Origin: Methanobacteriota archaeon
Lineage (GTDB): Archaea > Halobacteriota > Methanosarcinia > Methanosarcinales > Methanoperedenaceae
Assembly (NCBI GenBank): GCA_018899795.1
Contig: JAHIHJ010000052.1
Coordinates: forward strand, 1-26,247
Length of the DNA: 26,247 bases
Reading direction: 5' to 3'
The translations under genes and the position numbers were made by a program. The notes under the pieces are model-generated. The model did not search any database and was not told the DNA's origin. It worked only from the letters and a program-made list of their open reading frames with translations. Shown piece after piece: positions 1-8,393 of the stretch (positions are counted from its first letter, which is position 1; each line of letters begins with the position of its first letter).

Positions 1-100
1 ATCCTGTCAAAGGTCACGATTTGTTGGACACTAATAATGTCTTATCAAGTCCACTTTTATTCAACAACACAAATTGAAACGATCACACAAAATGAAAAAA

Positions 101-136
101 TTTATATACCTGACAGGTATAATACTTATCAGGTAT
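101..136 (+). promoter_or_regulatory. Promoter with tandem palindromic operator-like repeats before the AAA ATPase gene
   Basis: A TATA-like TTTATATA lies at 101-108, 33-40 bp before the ATG at 141, which predicts a very short leader. Overlapping its 3' half is the perfect palindrome ATACCTG-A-CAGGTAT (106-120). A second imperfect copy, ATACTTA-T-CAGGTAT (122-136), follows exactly 16 bp later. The repeats would cover the TATA box and the predicted transcription start, as a repressor site would. Repressor binding is inferred; the palindromes are seen directly. Confidence 0.6.
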
Positions 137-140
137 ATTA

Positions 141-1538
141 ATGGAATTCAAGAACAGGGAAAAAGAAATAGAATTCTTAAAAAGTCTCAAACCTCCCTTT
201 CGCCTTTCAGTGGTCGGAAGACGGCGAATAGGCAAGACAACGCTTGTTGATCATTTCTTTAAAGATAATCTTCCCCTTTTCATATCAGCCGAAAAAACCG
301 AGAAAGAACTGATATCAGGCTGGGTCGAAGAGAACAGGAACAAGCTTTATCTGCCCTCAGTCTCCACGCTGAATGAATTTTTCGAATATCTTTTCAACAA
401 AGAAAAAAACAGGGTTATTTTCATAGATGAGTTTCAAAATGTTCTCAAAGTGAACAAGTCTTTCTTATATGACCTGCAAAAGCTCCTTGACAGGCATAAA
501 GATGTAAGTATCGTAGTCTCAGGCTCATATATCTCTGTAATGAAAAAAATAATCGAAGATTATAAAAGCCCGCTTTACGGACGATTTGATTTCACGATAA
601 AACTCCGGGAATTCAACTTCAATACCGCGGCGCAGATATGCAGGGATTTTGGCTACACTAATGATGACGCTGTAATGTTCTATTCAGTTTTTGGCGGAGT
701 GCCCAAATATTATGAAGCCCTGGAAAAGCTTGGATTTCCTCCCTTCATGAGATTTGTAGAGAGGATGTTCATTCTTTATCCCAGACCTCTTGGTGAGGAA
801 ATAAGAACAATGTTAAGAGAGGAATTCGGAAAAGAGTATAAAATGTTCTTTTCAATACTTTCTTCCATAGCATCAGGTAAGAACACCCTCAAGGAGATTT
901 CTGAATATACCGGAAAAGGTCAGACCGGGCTGACAAAATATATCAGTCTTCTTAAAGACGATTTTGAGATGATTTCAAAAGAGATCCCCGTAACAGAGAA
1001 AAAATCAAAAAAGGGAGGATATATGATCACCTCAAATGTTTTCCTGTTCTGGCTCTATTTTATCTGGAAAAATTACAGCTTGCTTGAAAGAAATGAAGAA
1101 GATATCCTCCTGCAAAAAGTTGCCAGTGAAATTAACAGCTTCACAGGAAAAAGGTTTGAAGATATTGCTAAAGACATGCTCAGGTCAGGATCCGTAAATC
1201 TTCCATTCAAACCCGACAGGATAGGAAGACAGTGGGGTAAAATGCCGGGAAAAAAGGCTGGCAGCGATCAGTATGAAATAGATATCGTGGGTTTGAATGA
1301 GAAAACCGGAGAGATCATGTTCTGTGAATGCAAATGGTATTCCCTCGATATCAGGAGCGCAAAAAAACTTCTAATGGAGTTAAGAACAAAAGCTGCTGCC
1401 GTTATGTGGAAAAATGAGAACCGGCGGGAGTATTTTGGGATTATTGCGCGAAAGATCAATGGTAAAGAAGCTTTGAGAAAAGATGGTTATATTGTGTTCG
1501 ATCTTGCTGATCTTGGCAGTGGCATAACTTTTCAGTGA
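141..1538 (+). CDS. Archaeal AAA ATPase with C-terminal DUF234 nuclease-like domain
   Basis: This is a 465-residue member of the archaeal ATPase/DUF234 family, a P-loop NTPase of unsettled cellular role. The N-terminus has the family's NREKE motif. Walker A (GRRRIGKTT) is at residues 26-34, Walker B (VIFIDEF) at 92-98, and a sensor-like VVSGSY at about 125-130. Residues about 235-290 look like a winged helix. The C-terminus carries a PD-(D/E)XK-like core: ID at 380-381 and ECK at 396-398, preceded by the GRQWGK segment. The length is normal for the family and no motif is missing, so it looks intact. It converges with a broken paralogue 2 bases downstream. The duplicated palindromes at its promoter suggest tight control, perhaps autoregulation through the winged helix, which is inference. 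Such genes are often mobile or lineage-specific in archaea. Confidence 0.9.
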   Translation: MEFKNREKEIEFLKSLKPPFRLSVVGRRRIGKTTLVDHFFKDNLPLFISAEKTEKELISGWVEENRNKLYLPSVSTLNEFFEYLFNKEKNRVIFIDEFQNVLKVNKSFLYDLQKLLDRHKDVSIVVSGSYISVMKKIIEDYKSPLYGRFDFTIKLREFNFNTAAQICRDFGYTNDDAVMFYSVFGGVPKYYEALEKLGFPPFMRFVERMFILYPRPLGEEIRTMLREEFGKEYKMFFSILSSIASGKNTLKEISEYTGKGQTGLTKYISLLKDDFEMISKEIPVTEKKSKKGGYMITSNVFLFWLYFIWKNYSLLERNEEDILLQKVASEINSFTGKRFEDIAKDMLRSGSVNLPFKPDRIGRQWGKMPGKKAGSDQYEIDIVGLNEKTGEIMFCECKWYSLDIRSAKKLLMELRTKAAAVMWKNENRREYFGIIARKINGKEALRKDGYIVFDLADLGSGITFQ

Positions 1539-1540
1539 CA

Positions 1541-1894
1541 TCACCCAAAATATTTTTCCATATCCTTCAACTCAAACAGGATCACACCATTATCACGCGC
1601 AAGCTCCACAGCTTTTCCTGTAAATCCTGCCTTCGAGATGAACGCAAAATGTTCCTTCCTGCCTGCGTTTCCCCAACTCACTTTCGGGGCCGTGTCCAGC
1701 AGGTCTAATGTGTCCCGCATCTCAATTCGCGAGCGGTTGGGGAGGACGAACCTGAACCAGAAATCCAGGAAATTATCCTCGATAAGTGCTGTTTTCCCTA
1801 TCCTGCGCCTTCCGTAAAGCACAACGAATCTGGAAGTGTTTTTTGAGTATTCCTCTTCGAGGTGGCTTAATTCTGGTTCGCGGTTGATGAACAT
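1541..1894 (-). pseudogene. Internally deleted remnant of a second AAA ATPase/DUF234 gene
   Basis: The 117-residue frame keeps only pieces of a protein normally about 450 residues long. It begins with NREPEL and an intact Walker A (YGRRRIGKT, residues 27-35). At about residue 40 it jumps straight to the DUF234 entry segment (FLDFWFRFVLPNRS, 42-55). At about residues 63-68 it jumps again to the extreme C-terminus (KVSWGN, RKEHFAFISKAGF, ending MEKYFG). Walker B, the winged helix and the nuclease D...ECK core are all gone. Both junctions are in frame, so an open frame survives. A TATA-like TTTAAATA on the minus strand at about 1920-1927 precedes it. It is called a remnant because no functional domain is complete; a selected short protein cannot be excluded. 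Confidence 0.75.
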
Positions 1895-1931
1895 CGGTAT
1901 TATGGTTGGATGGGATGTTATTTAAATTTAA

Positions 1932-1972
1932 CTAATCTAGATTAGACTAATTTAGAATAGGCTAATTTAAGG
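1932..1972 (-). promoter_or_regulatory. Tandem 15-bp operator-like repeats upstream of the ATPase remnant
   Basis: A perfect 14-bp palindrome CTAATCTAGATTAG (1932-1945) is followed at exact 15-bp steps by CTAATTTAGAATAG (1947-1960) and a partial CTAATTTAAGG (1962-1972). On the minus strand these lie just upstream of the TATA-like box at about 1920-1927 of the remnant gene. The phasing matches two turns or less of DNA and suggests a dimeric regulator binding cooperatively. The sequence differs from the palindrome at 106-136. Confidence 0.5.
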
Positions 1973-1980
1973 ATATTTAA

Positions 1981-2910
1981 TTATCCCAGCGCATTCATGG
2001 AAGCTATCCCCGCCCTAACAGCCTCAGCAGACCTCTCAAGCGCCATCTTCTCATCATCAGCAAGCTCAAGTTCAATAATCTCTTCCACACCGCGCCTGCC
2101 CAGCTTCACAGGCACGCCAAGATAAACATCCTTCTTCCCGTACTCGCCGTCCAGATAGGCGCACACAGGCATTACCCTTTTTGTATCCTTCAGCACTGCC
2201 TCGACCATGTTCGCTACAGATGCGGATGGCGCATAGAAAGCGCTTCCCGTTTTGAGAAGGTTCACTATTTCAGCCCCGCCGTTCACAGTCCTTTCCACGA
2301 GGCGCTGGATCACATCTTTTGACATCAGTTCAGTTATCGAGACACCCGAAACGCTAGTAAACCGCGGCAGCGGCACCATCGTATCCCCGTGCCCTCCGAG
2401 AACCATGGCACTGATATCCCGCACAGAGCAGCCAAGTTCCATCGCAATAAAAGTAGCGAACCTTCCTGAATCAAGCACGCCGCTCATACCGAAAACCCGC
2501 CGCGGCTCAAAACCCGTTGTCTTCAAAGCGACATAGGTCATTATATCAAGCGGGTTCGTGACCGTGATGACTATGGAATCAGGGGCATATTTCGCTATGT
2601 TCTGCGAGACCTCCCTGGTAATTTTCCCGTTAATTTTAAGCAGGTCTTCGCGGGTCATACCCGGCTTTCTTGCTATCCCTGCCGTGACAACGACAACGTC
2701 CGAACCTTCGATGTCCTTATAATCGTTAGTTCCGGTCACCTTCGAGTCGTATCCGCACAGAGGTCCTGCTTGTGCAAGGTCAAGTGCTTTACCCTGCGGT
2801 AGCCCCTCAACGATATCTGTCATAACGACATCGCCTAATTCCATTTCCGCAATTCTTTGCGCTGCTGTTGCGCCAACGGCGCCTGCTCCTATGATCGTGA
2901 TCTTTGGCAT
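1981..2910 (-). CDS. mdh: Malate dehydrogenase (LDH-like type, NAD-dependent)
   Basis: The enzyme interconverts malate and oxaloacetate with NAD(H) in the cytosol. The start is placed at the ATG at 2910, giving 309 residues, because the Rossmann strand (MPKITIIGAGAVGA) begins there. The open frame continues to 3060, but those 50 residues look non-coding and overlap the end of the upstream gene in another frame. Visible residues are the GAGAVG nucleotide loop (8-13), an acidic residue at D32 after the second strand (favouring NAD), R81 in ARKPG (an Arg where lactate dehydrogenases have Gln, giving malate specificity), R87, R150 in DSGRF, and the catalytic H174 in GGHGDTMVP. The length is normal. 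The REC-PAS gene ends 58 bp upstream on the same strand, so co-transcription is possible. No strong Shine-Dalgarno sequence precedes the start. Confidence 0.95.
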   Translation of the reverse strand: MPKITIIGAGAVGATAAQRIAEMELGDVVMTDIVEGLPQGKALDLAQAGPLCGYDSKVTGTNDYKDIEGSDVVVVTAGIARKPGMTREDLLKINGKITREVSQNIAKYAPDSIVITVTNPLDIMTYVALKTTGFEPRRVFGMSGVLDSGRFATFIAMELGCSVRDISAMVLGGHGDTMVPLPRFTSVSGVSITELMSKDVIQRLVERTVNGGAEIVNLLKTGSAFYAPSASVANMVEAVLKDTKRVMPVCAYLDGEYGKKDVYLGVPVKLGRRGVEEIIELELADDEKMALERSAEAVRAGIASMNALG

Positions 2911-2968
2911 GGTTTCGATAAAGGCTTCAAAACATGATAATATTTGTGCTGAATGAACCCAAAAAGAT

Positions 2969-3877
2969 TCATTTATTTTGCTGGCGGTGGCGTTTCGCTT
3001 TACTGCTCTCTGTGAAGTCGATCCCCACACCCGTAAGACCGATGACGATGCCTTTCTCATCCTTTAAAGAAGCGCCTGTCCAGTGATATGGTATCGGTTC
3101 CCCGTTCTTTCCGACCAGGCAGGCATCCACGCAGGAATAAACATTTCCCATTGCCGTACTTATCGCTTCAGCCATTTTCGCCCTGTCATTTTCGGCTATA
3201 AAATCCAGTATAGGTCTCCCCATAACCCTGTTCCCCAAAAGACCCGTCGCCTCTGTCAGCCTTCGGTTCCATTTGATGAGATTACCGTCCAGGTTCAGGG
3301 CGTAGATTATATCAGGGATACATTCCATGATATTCTCAAGTTCATTCTGCGCTTTTGCCAGTTCCTCAAAAGCCCACTTCCGTTCATTGATCTCCTGCTC
3401 AAGCTGGATGATCTTCTCCTCAAGCTTCCTGATGATGCGCTCACTGTACTGTTTCAGGTATTCTTCCTCTTTACTTATCAGGGATTTGACAGGTTTTATC
3501 GATCCAGCCTCATATTCCCTGAGCACAGCTTCAATTTCTTTCAGCAAGTCCCTGAGATTTGCCGGTTTCAGAATGAACCGCGATGCACCAAGCTTTGAAG
3601 CCAGGTCACTGTCTTTTTCACTTACATAATGCGCGGTATAGAACACGAAAGGTATATCAATGGTGGATGGGTTTTTCTTGAGTTCCCGAAGCAGCGTGAA
3701 TCCGTCCATCTCTGGCATCATAATATCAGATATTATTATATCCGGCTTTGATGTTCCTGCCGACTGTAGAGCTTCAATGCCGTTGCATGCCTCTGTGACC
3801 TCATAATTCCTGGATGCCAGCAGCTCTTTGAGCATGGTCCTGTCGTTCCTGTTATCATCAACAACCAGTATTTTCAT
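2969..3877 (-). CDS. Response regulator with receiver and PAS domains
   Basis: The 302-residue protein has an N-terminal receiver domain (about 1-120) with acidic pair D7/D8, phosphoacceptor D51 in SDIMMPEMDG, T81 and K104 in ILKP. A charged coiled coil (about 135-182) leads to one PAS domain (about 183-297). It has no winged helix, histidine kinase or GGDEF output, so it probably works through protein contacts or passes phosphate within a relay. The end, just after the PAS domain at GIDFTES, is where a kinase would normally follow; the protein could be a natural REC-PAS form or a shortened REC-PAS-kinase. A minus-strand TATA-like GTTTATACT at 3935-3943 suggests its own promoter. It follows two kinase genes on the same strand, which are its likely partners. 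Confidence 0.88.
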   Translation of the reverse strand: MKILVVDDNRNDRTMLKELLASRNYEVTEACNGIEALQSAGTSKPDIIISDIMMPEMDGFTLLRELKKNPSTIDIPFVFYTAHYVSEKDSDLASKLGASRFILKPANLRDLLKEIEAVLREYEAGSIKPVKSLISKEEEYLKQYSERIIRKLEEKIIQLEQEINERKWAFEELAKAQNELENIMECIPDIIYALNLDGNLIKWNRRLTEATGLLGNRVMGRPILDFIAENDRAKMAEAISTAMGNVYSCVDACLVGKNGEPIPYHWTGASLKDEKGIVIGLTGVGIDFTESSKAKRHRQQNK

Positions 3878-4051
3878 GGATCACATTTTTCCTTCATCGC
3901 CCTCATCACTTTTGCCAACAGGCTCATCAATACCAGTATAAACCAATCTAGCACTGAATATAATAATGATATTTTAAAGGTTAAATATGTTTTGTATGCG
4001 GATGGGGTAATTATTAATAAACCACTGGGTTTTTTATAAATTCGAGACGTT

Positions 4052-6196
4052 TTATTTTATCGGCAGGGTGAAGGTAAAAGTGCTCCCCTCGCCGTATCTG
4101 CTCTCGACTGCAATGGTGCCGCCTTGCAGTTCCACAAGTTTCTTTGATATCGCAAGCCCGAGACCGGTGCCGCCATAATTCTTGGTGATCCCGGAATCCA
4201 GCTGCTCAAATGTCTGGAAAAGCCTGTCCATATCTTCTTCCCTGATACCGATACCCGTGTCAGTTACACTGAATTTTGCCATGTCTCCCTCTTTTTTCGC
4301 AGCAACAGTGACCACCCCGCCCTCGGATTTGCTGAATTTTACTGCATTGGAAAGCAGGTTGAAGAGTATCTGTTTGAACCTCATATGGTCTGCCTTTATG
4401 AATTCCAGTTCCGGTTCAAGTTCACTTTTTAAGATAACTTTTCGCTTTGAAGCCATTTCCCTTACAAGACCTGCGATCTCATTTATGGTCTTCGCCACAT
4501 TCATATCTTCAATTATCAGGTCGATCTTTCCTGCCTCCACCTTTGACAGGTCAAGAATATCATTGATTATATCTAGCAGGTGTTTGCCGCTTGTGAGAAC
4601 ATTATCCACATAGCGCTTATGCTTCTCCTCATTGCATGTTGTCTGTTTGAGCAGTTCCGAGAAACCGATTATGGAATTAAGAGGCGTGCGCAGCTCATGG
4701 CTCATATTTGCAAGGAATTCGGATTTTGCCCTGCTTGCGCTTGCAAGGCACTCGTTCTCAAGTATGATCCTTTCTGCTTTTTTGCGGGCTGTTATGTCGC
4801 TTGATACCACGTTCACAGCAGTCACAGCCGTTACCATGCCAGTGCGCGGGTCTTTGACAGGGCTTAAGGTCTGGTGGAACCATTTTCCGTCGCTTTCGTA
4901 TTCACACTTCTGCGACTCTCCTTTCTCAAAAACGCGGCTGACACTGTCCGTGAATGTCTTCACCCGTTCCTCAGGATGAATATCCCTGTAATTCTTGCCC
5001 TTGTAATCTTTGATCCCAAGACGTGTTAGATGTCTGGAATTAATGAAAAGGTATCTGCAATCCCTGTCCACCATGTATATGGAATCATCTGTGGATTCCA
5101 CAAGCGAGCGATATTTTTCTTCAGACTCGCGAAGCGCATCCTCTGCCTTCCTGTATTCAGTGATATCTTCCATCATGGCTATCAGGAACTGCGGTTCGCC
5201 TTGCGCGCTCATTACCACTGAAGCAGTGAGGCGCACCCATATGATAGCTCCATCCTTGCGAACGAATCGCTTCTCGATCGTGTAACGGTCACGCTTCCCG
5301 GATCTGGCTTCGTTGAAAAGGGTGAGGTTTGGCGAAATGTCCTCATGATATGTATAATCCGTGAATTTCATGCTGCGCAATTCCTCGTTGCTGTAGCCTA
5401 TCATTTTCTGGAAAGCTGGATTGCTGTCCAGAATACTCCCATCCAGGTCGCCAAGTCCTATTCCAATACCAGCCGTATCGAACATCGCCCTGAACCGCGC
5501 TTCGCTGCGGTGCAGGCTTTCGTTTATCCGCGTTTGCTCGGCAAGAGAGTTCCGAAGTACGACTCTCATCCTGTTGAATGCATCTGCAAGGATGCCGGTC
5601 TCGTCATTCGATCTGATCTCAACCGCAGTATCCAGTTTGCCTTTTCTTATCTCATCAGCCACATCCTTCAACCGGATCATGGGGCGCGAGATCGAGATTG
5701 AGATCGCAGCACCGATAACCATAGACAGGATTAAAGCGAAAAGACTTACCACCAGGATCGAATTAATGGACGATTCGATCACGAGATTGAGATATTCTGT
5801 TCTCTCATTAAATTCTTCCTGTTCCTGTTCAAGCGCCTTGTCAATCTCTTCCATCAGTTCTTTCTGCGCTGCGTTGAACTCCTCAAATTCTTTAGAGCCC
5901 GTTGCGGGAATACCGCTCCTTTTCATCTCCATTATCTCGCGGCCTGATTTTTCTTTCAATAACTCATATTCTTCAGGGGTGGAATTTTCTGACACAATCA
6001 ATTTCGTGTACAGATGTGTCTTCTCATAGGTGTAGAATTTCATTTTTTCAAGAGAGTCCGTGACCAGGATGGCTTCCTTGACCAGGTTGTATGAGTCACT
6101 AATGGTAACGTGTGAGCTCACTCCAACATAAGCGACAGCCACAGTAAGCATCGCCACGATCATGAATCCTGTGATCAACTTATAAAATATTCTCAT
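4052..6196 (-). CDS. Membrane sensor histidine kinase (extracytoplasmic domain-HAMP-PAS-PAS-kinase)
   Basis: The 714-residue kinase has TM1 at about 8-27, an extracytoplasmic helical domain at about 28-143 resembling four-helix-bundle chemoreceptor sensors, and TM2 at about 145-168. A HAMP domain (about 169-222) follows, then PAS at about 230-350 and 358-475. HisKA has phosphoacceptor H500 in NMSHELRTPLNS. The HATPase domain has the N box (NLLSNAVKFS, 613-622), DTGIGI (646-651) and GGTGLGLA (675-682), ending in TFTFTLPIK. All catalytic motifs are intact. No receiver domain is fused, so it must signal to separate REC proteins in the cluster. Its ATG overlaps the stop of the upstream kinase as ATGA, which implies translational coupling. 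Its second PAS is closely similar to that of the neighbour, pointing to duplication. Confidence 0.93.
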   Translation of the reverse strand: MRIFYKLITGFMIVAMLTVAVAYVGVSSHVTISDSYNLVKEAILVTDSLEKMKFYTYEKTHLYTKLIVSENSTPEEYELLKEKSGREIMEMKRSGIPATGSKEFEEFNAAQKELMEEIDKALEQEQEEFNERTEYLNLVIESSINSILVVSLFALILSMVIGAAISISISRPMIRLKDVADEIRKGKLDTAVEIRSNDETGILADAFNRMRVVLRNSLAEQTRINESLHRSEARFRAMFDTAGIGIGLGDLDGSILDSNPAFQKMIGYSNEELRSMKFTDYTYHEDISPNLTLFNEARSGKRDRYTIEKRFVRKDGAIIWVRLTASVVMSAQGEPQFLIAMMEDITEYRKAEDALRESEEKYRSLVESTDDSIYMVDRDCRYLFINSRHLTRLGIKDYKGKNYRDIHPEERVKTFTDSVSRVFEKGESQKCEYESDGKWFHQTLSPVKDPRTGMVTAVTAVNVVSSDITARKKAERIILENECLASASRAKSEFLANMSHELRTPLNSIIGFSELLKQTTCNEEKHKRYVDNVLTSGKHLLDIINDILDLSKVEAGKIDLIIEDMNVAKTINEIAGLVREMASKRKVILKSELEPELEFIKADHMRFKQILFNLLSNAVKFSKSEGGVVTVAAKKEGDMAKFSVTDTGIGIREEDMDRLFQTFEQLDSGITKNYGGTGLGLAISKKLVELQGGTIAVESRYGEGSTFTFTLPIK

Positions 6197-7782
6197 TGCC
6201 GTCTCTCCATCCTGATGAGTTCAGACCCTTCCACATTTCCCTCTTTTGCGATTGGCAGCGTAAAGGTGAACGTGGTTCCTTCTCCGAACCTGCTTTTCAC
6301 CCATATCCTGCCCCCGTGCAGTTCCACAAGTTTCCTGGATATCGCAAGCCCAAGGCCAGTGCCACCGTAATTCCGGGTAATATCAGAGTTCACCTGCTCG
6401 AATTCCTTAAAAAGCTTTCCAAGGTCTTCCTCCCTTATCCCTATACCGGTATCAGAGACCGATATTATTGCATTATCCCCCTCCTTTTTCGTCCTGATGC
6501 TGACAACCCCACCGTCCTTTTTGCTGAATTTTATGGCGTTATTCAGGAGGTTGAACAATATCTGTTTGATCCTCTGCTTATCCGCATTGATAAAATCCAG
6601 TTCAGGATCAAGCTCTTTTTTCAGCGTCACATTATTTTTCGAAGCTCTTTCCTTAAGCAGGGTGACGGTCTCGCTGATTACCACGGGAACTGATATCCTT
6701 TCGATGATAAGTTCTATCTTACCAGCCTCGACTTTGGAGAGGTCAAGGATGTCGTTTATCAGGTTCAGCAGGAATTTACTGCTGTTCAGGACATTTTCCA
6801 CATACCTCTCCTGTTTTACATTTAGATCACCCGCTATCTTCTGCCTCATCAGTTCTGTGAACCCGATGATAGAGTTAAGAGGCGTTCGCAGTTCATGGCT
6901 CATATTAGCCAGGAATTCTGATTTTGACTTATTTGCAAAGGCAAGGCGTTCGTTCTCAATATGTATTTCCTCAGCCTTTTTGCGTACCGTAATATCCGTA
7001 GATATGACGATTACAGACCCTACTATCTTTGTCACGGGGTCCTTGAGCGGTGACATGGAGCGCATGAACTGCTTTCCCCTGTATTCGTGCTCCTGCTGCT
7101 CTGGTTTTCCGGTTTCGTAAACGCGATGGATGCTCTGTTTGAAAGCGTCAGTCTGTGTAGAAATATGGCAGTCCCCGTATCCTCGTCCATGAAAATTCCC
7201 TACGCCAAGGCGCGATAAATGCTTCGGATTAACATAAAGGTAGTTGCAGTCCCGATCGACCATATAGATCGAATCTTCAGTAGATTCCAGGAATGAACGG
7301 TATTTTTCTTCAGAATTCCTGAGACGTTCCTCAATTTTCTCATGCTCACTGATCATCTGCCTGAGCTTGCGGTTCTCAAGTTCAAATTCAGCAGTCTTCT
7401 CATATGTCATCTTTTCCAGTTCTTTCCTCTGATCAGCCAGCGCTTCTTCCAGCAGATTCTGACGTGAGCGGGAGCGCTCAAGTTCATCAAGGATGGTTTT
7501 AATGGACCGGGATAGTCCTGTTATTTCATCCCCGCCCGCGGGTTTGATTTCTCCCGAAAATTTTCCCGATCTGTTGATCTCTGCATTCAGAGAGGCAATT
7601 CTTGAGTTAACATAATTCTTAGATTTCCAGATATATATAAGGCAAGAGACCAGCAGGATACCCAGTAAATATAAGAGTACATCCCGACTTAGAGAAAAGA
7701 AAGCAGATGAAACTGAATACAGGACTATAAGGCACCCTAATCCCGATACTATAATGATCAATTTCCTGTCGCGAATCTTCAT
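6193..7782 (-). CDS. Membrane histidine kinase (2 TM-HAMP-like-PAS-kinase)
   Basis: The 529-residue kinase has two N-terminal membrane helices at about 7-29 and 34-52 with almost no loop between them, so it lacks an outside sensor domain. A HAMP-like linker (about 53-105) and long coiled coil (about 100-158) lead to one PAS domain (about 160-270), HisKA with H296 in NMSHELRTPLNS, and a complete HATPase domain (NLLNNAIKFS, DTGIGI, GGTGLGLA). It ends with a short polar tail after TFTFTLPIA. The sensing input is therefore membrane-embedded or cytosolic, through the PAS. The single-domain REC gene ends 8 bp upstream and the next kinase overlaps its stop by ATGA, so REC-kinase-kinase reads as one operon. 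Confidence 0.93.
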   Translation of the reverse strand: MKIRDRKLIIIVSGLGCLIVLYSVSSAFFSLSRDVLLYLLGILLVSCLIYIWKSKNYVNSRIASLNAEINRSGKFSGEIKPAGGDEITGLSRSIKTILDELERSRSRQNLLEEALADQRKELEKMTYEKTAEFELENRKLRQMISEHEKIEERLRNSEEKYRSFLESTEDSIYMVDRDCNYLYVNPKHLSRLGVGNFHGRGYGDCHISTQTDAFKQSIHRVYETGKPEQQEHEYRGKQFMRSMSPLKDPVTKIVGSVIVISTDITVRKKAEEIHIENERLAFANKSKSEFLANMSHELRTPLNSIIGFTELMRQKIAGDLNVKQERYVENVLNSSKFLLNLINDILDLSKVEAGKIELIIERISVPVVISETVTLLKERASKNNVTLKKELDPELDFINADKQRIKQILFNLLNNAIKFSKKDGGVVSIRTKKEGDNAIISVSDTGIGIREEDLGKLFKEFEQVNSDITRNYGGTGLGLAISRKLVELHGGRIWVKSRFGEGTTFTFTLPIAKEGNVEGSELIRMERRQ

Positions 7783-7790
7783 AAATACAG

Positions 7791-8162
7791 CTATTCCAAT
7801 TTATTTATATGTAATAATTTATTTAATTTATCTATAAAATCCGTCACATCCAGGGGTTTGGAGATATAACCGTCAAAACCCGCTGCAAGGAACCGATCCC
7901 TGTCTCCCTTCATCGCATACGATGTTAAAGCTATAACCGGTATATCAATATGTCTTTTCTTGATAAGTCTTGTTGCTTCCACACCGTCCATGCCCGGAAG
8001 TTCGATATCCATCAGGACAATGTCGTAAGCTTTTTTTTCAACTCTTGCTACTGCCTCTTCCCCGTTAACAGCCTCATCTGCAGAAAATCCATTAGCTGTA
8101 AGTATCTCAATAACAAGCTCCATATTTATAGGGTTGTCTTCAACTACAAGCGCTTTTTTCAT
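7791..8162 (-). CDS. Single-domain response regulator (REC only)
   Basis: This 123-residue stand-alone receiver, DivK/CheY-like in layout, has the acidic pair E8/D9, phosphoacceptor D52 (MDIELPGMDG), T80 and K102 (ISKPLD). It has no output domain, so it acts by binding partners or as a phosphotransfer intermediate. It is a close paralogue of the REC gene at 9711-10067, sharing nearly unbroken blocks such as VVEDNP, MELVIEIL, MDIELPG, ALTSYAMKGDR and RFLAAGF. A minus-strand TATA-like stretch (AAGTATATATATATCG, about 8233-8248) lies about 75-85 bp before the start, predicting a leader of roughly 50 nt. It heads the REC-kinase-kinase operon. Confidence 0.93.
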   Translation of the reverse strand: MKKALVVEDNPINMELVIEILTANGFSADEAVNGEEAVARVEKKAYDIVLMDIELPGMDGVEATRLIKKRHIDIPVIALTSYAMKGDRDRFLAAGFDGYISKPLDVTDFIDKLNKLLHINKLE

Positions 8163-8231
8163 TTTTCTATCCTTCTGACGTTTTTCATATTATCATCATG
8201 ATTATAATAACTATTGTAATTGATTGGTTTA

Positions 8232-8248
8232 TCGATATATATATACTT
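8232..8248 (-). promoter_or_regulatory. TATA-like promoter element of the REC-kinase-kinase operon
   Basis: On the minus strand an alternating T/A run (TATATATATA) follows AAG, upstream of the REC start at 8162. The surrounding 200-bp gap (8163-8362) holds no gene. It also contains TTTATCTGCGGTT at 8253-8265, a partial copy of the repeat found at 12507-12536. Promoter assignment rests only on the TATA-like composition and spacing. Confidence 0.4.
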
Positions 8249-8342
8249 GTCCTTTATCTGCGGTTTCTTGTTTTCAAATATTTCATGATAGCCCTCCAAC
8301 ACCAAACTTTTTGACAGCCCCATTTATATACCGGATTTAAGG

Positions 8343-8393
8343 TCATTCAGGAGATATCGGTATTAAGAACGAGAATGTGGAACCTTCGCCATA
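8343..8393 (-). pseudogene. Out-of-frame C-terminal remnant of the broken kinase
   Basis: Read one base out of the main frame, the minus strand encodes YGEGSTFSFLIPISPE and a TGA stop. This is the standard end of these kinases (compare YGEGSTFTFTLPIK in the gene at 4052-6196). The junction is at GATATGGCGAA (8385-8395), which can be read both as the codons for DMA-K before the gap and as the codons for R-YGE after it. The intervening part is absent; by comparison with the intact paralogue it would be about 187 bp, not a multiple of three, hence the shift. Confidence 0.8.

Noticed and set aside
1..60. Possible end of an upstream gene at the window edge
   Set aside because: No sustained reading frame with recognisable protein is visible in this AT-rich stretch.
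50..80. Possible CRISPR repeat: stretch ending in AAATTGAAAC like many archaeal repeats
   Set aside because: Only one copy is visible, with no second repeat or spacer series and no cas gene in the window.
2952..2973. Inverted repeat AATGAACC/GATTCATT between REC-PAS and mdh as a terminator
   Set aside because: The stem is weak with one G-T pair and no T-run follows on the minus strand, so read-through into mdh is as likely.
2911..3060. 50-residue N-terminal extension of malate dehydrogenase
   Set aside because: It is not of Rossmann or signal character, overlaps the REC-PAS coding end in another frame, and the family start fits the ATG at 2910.
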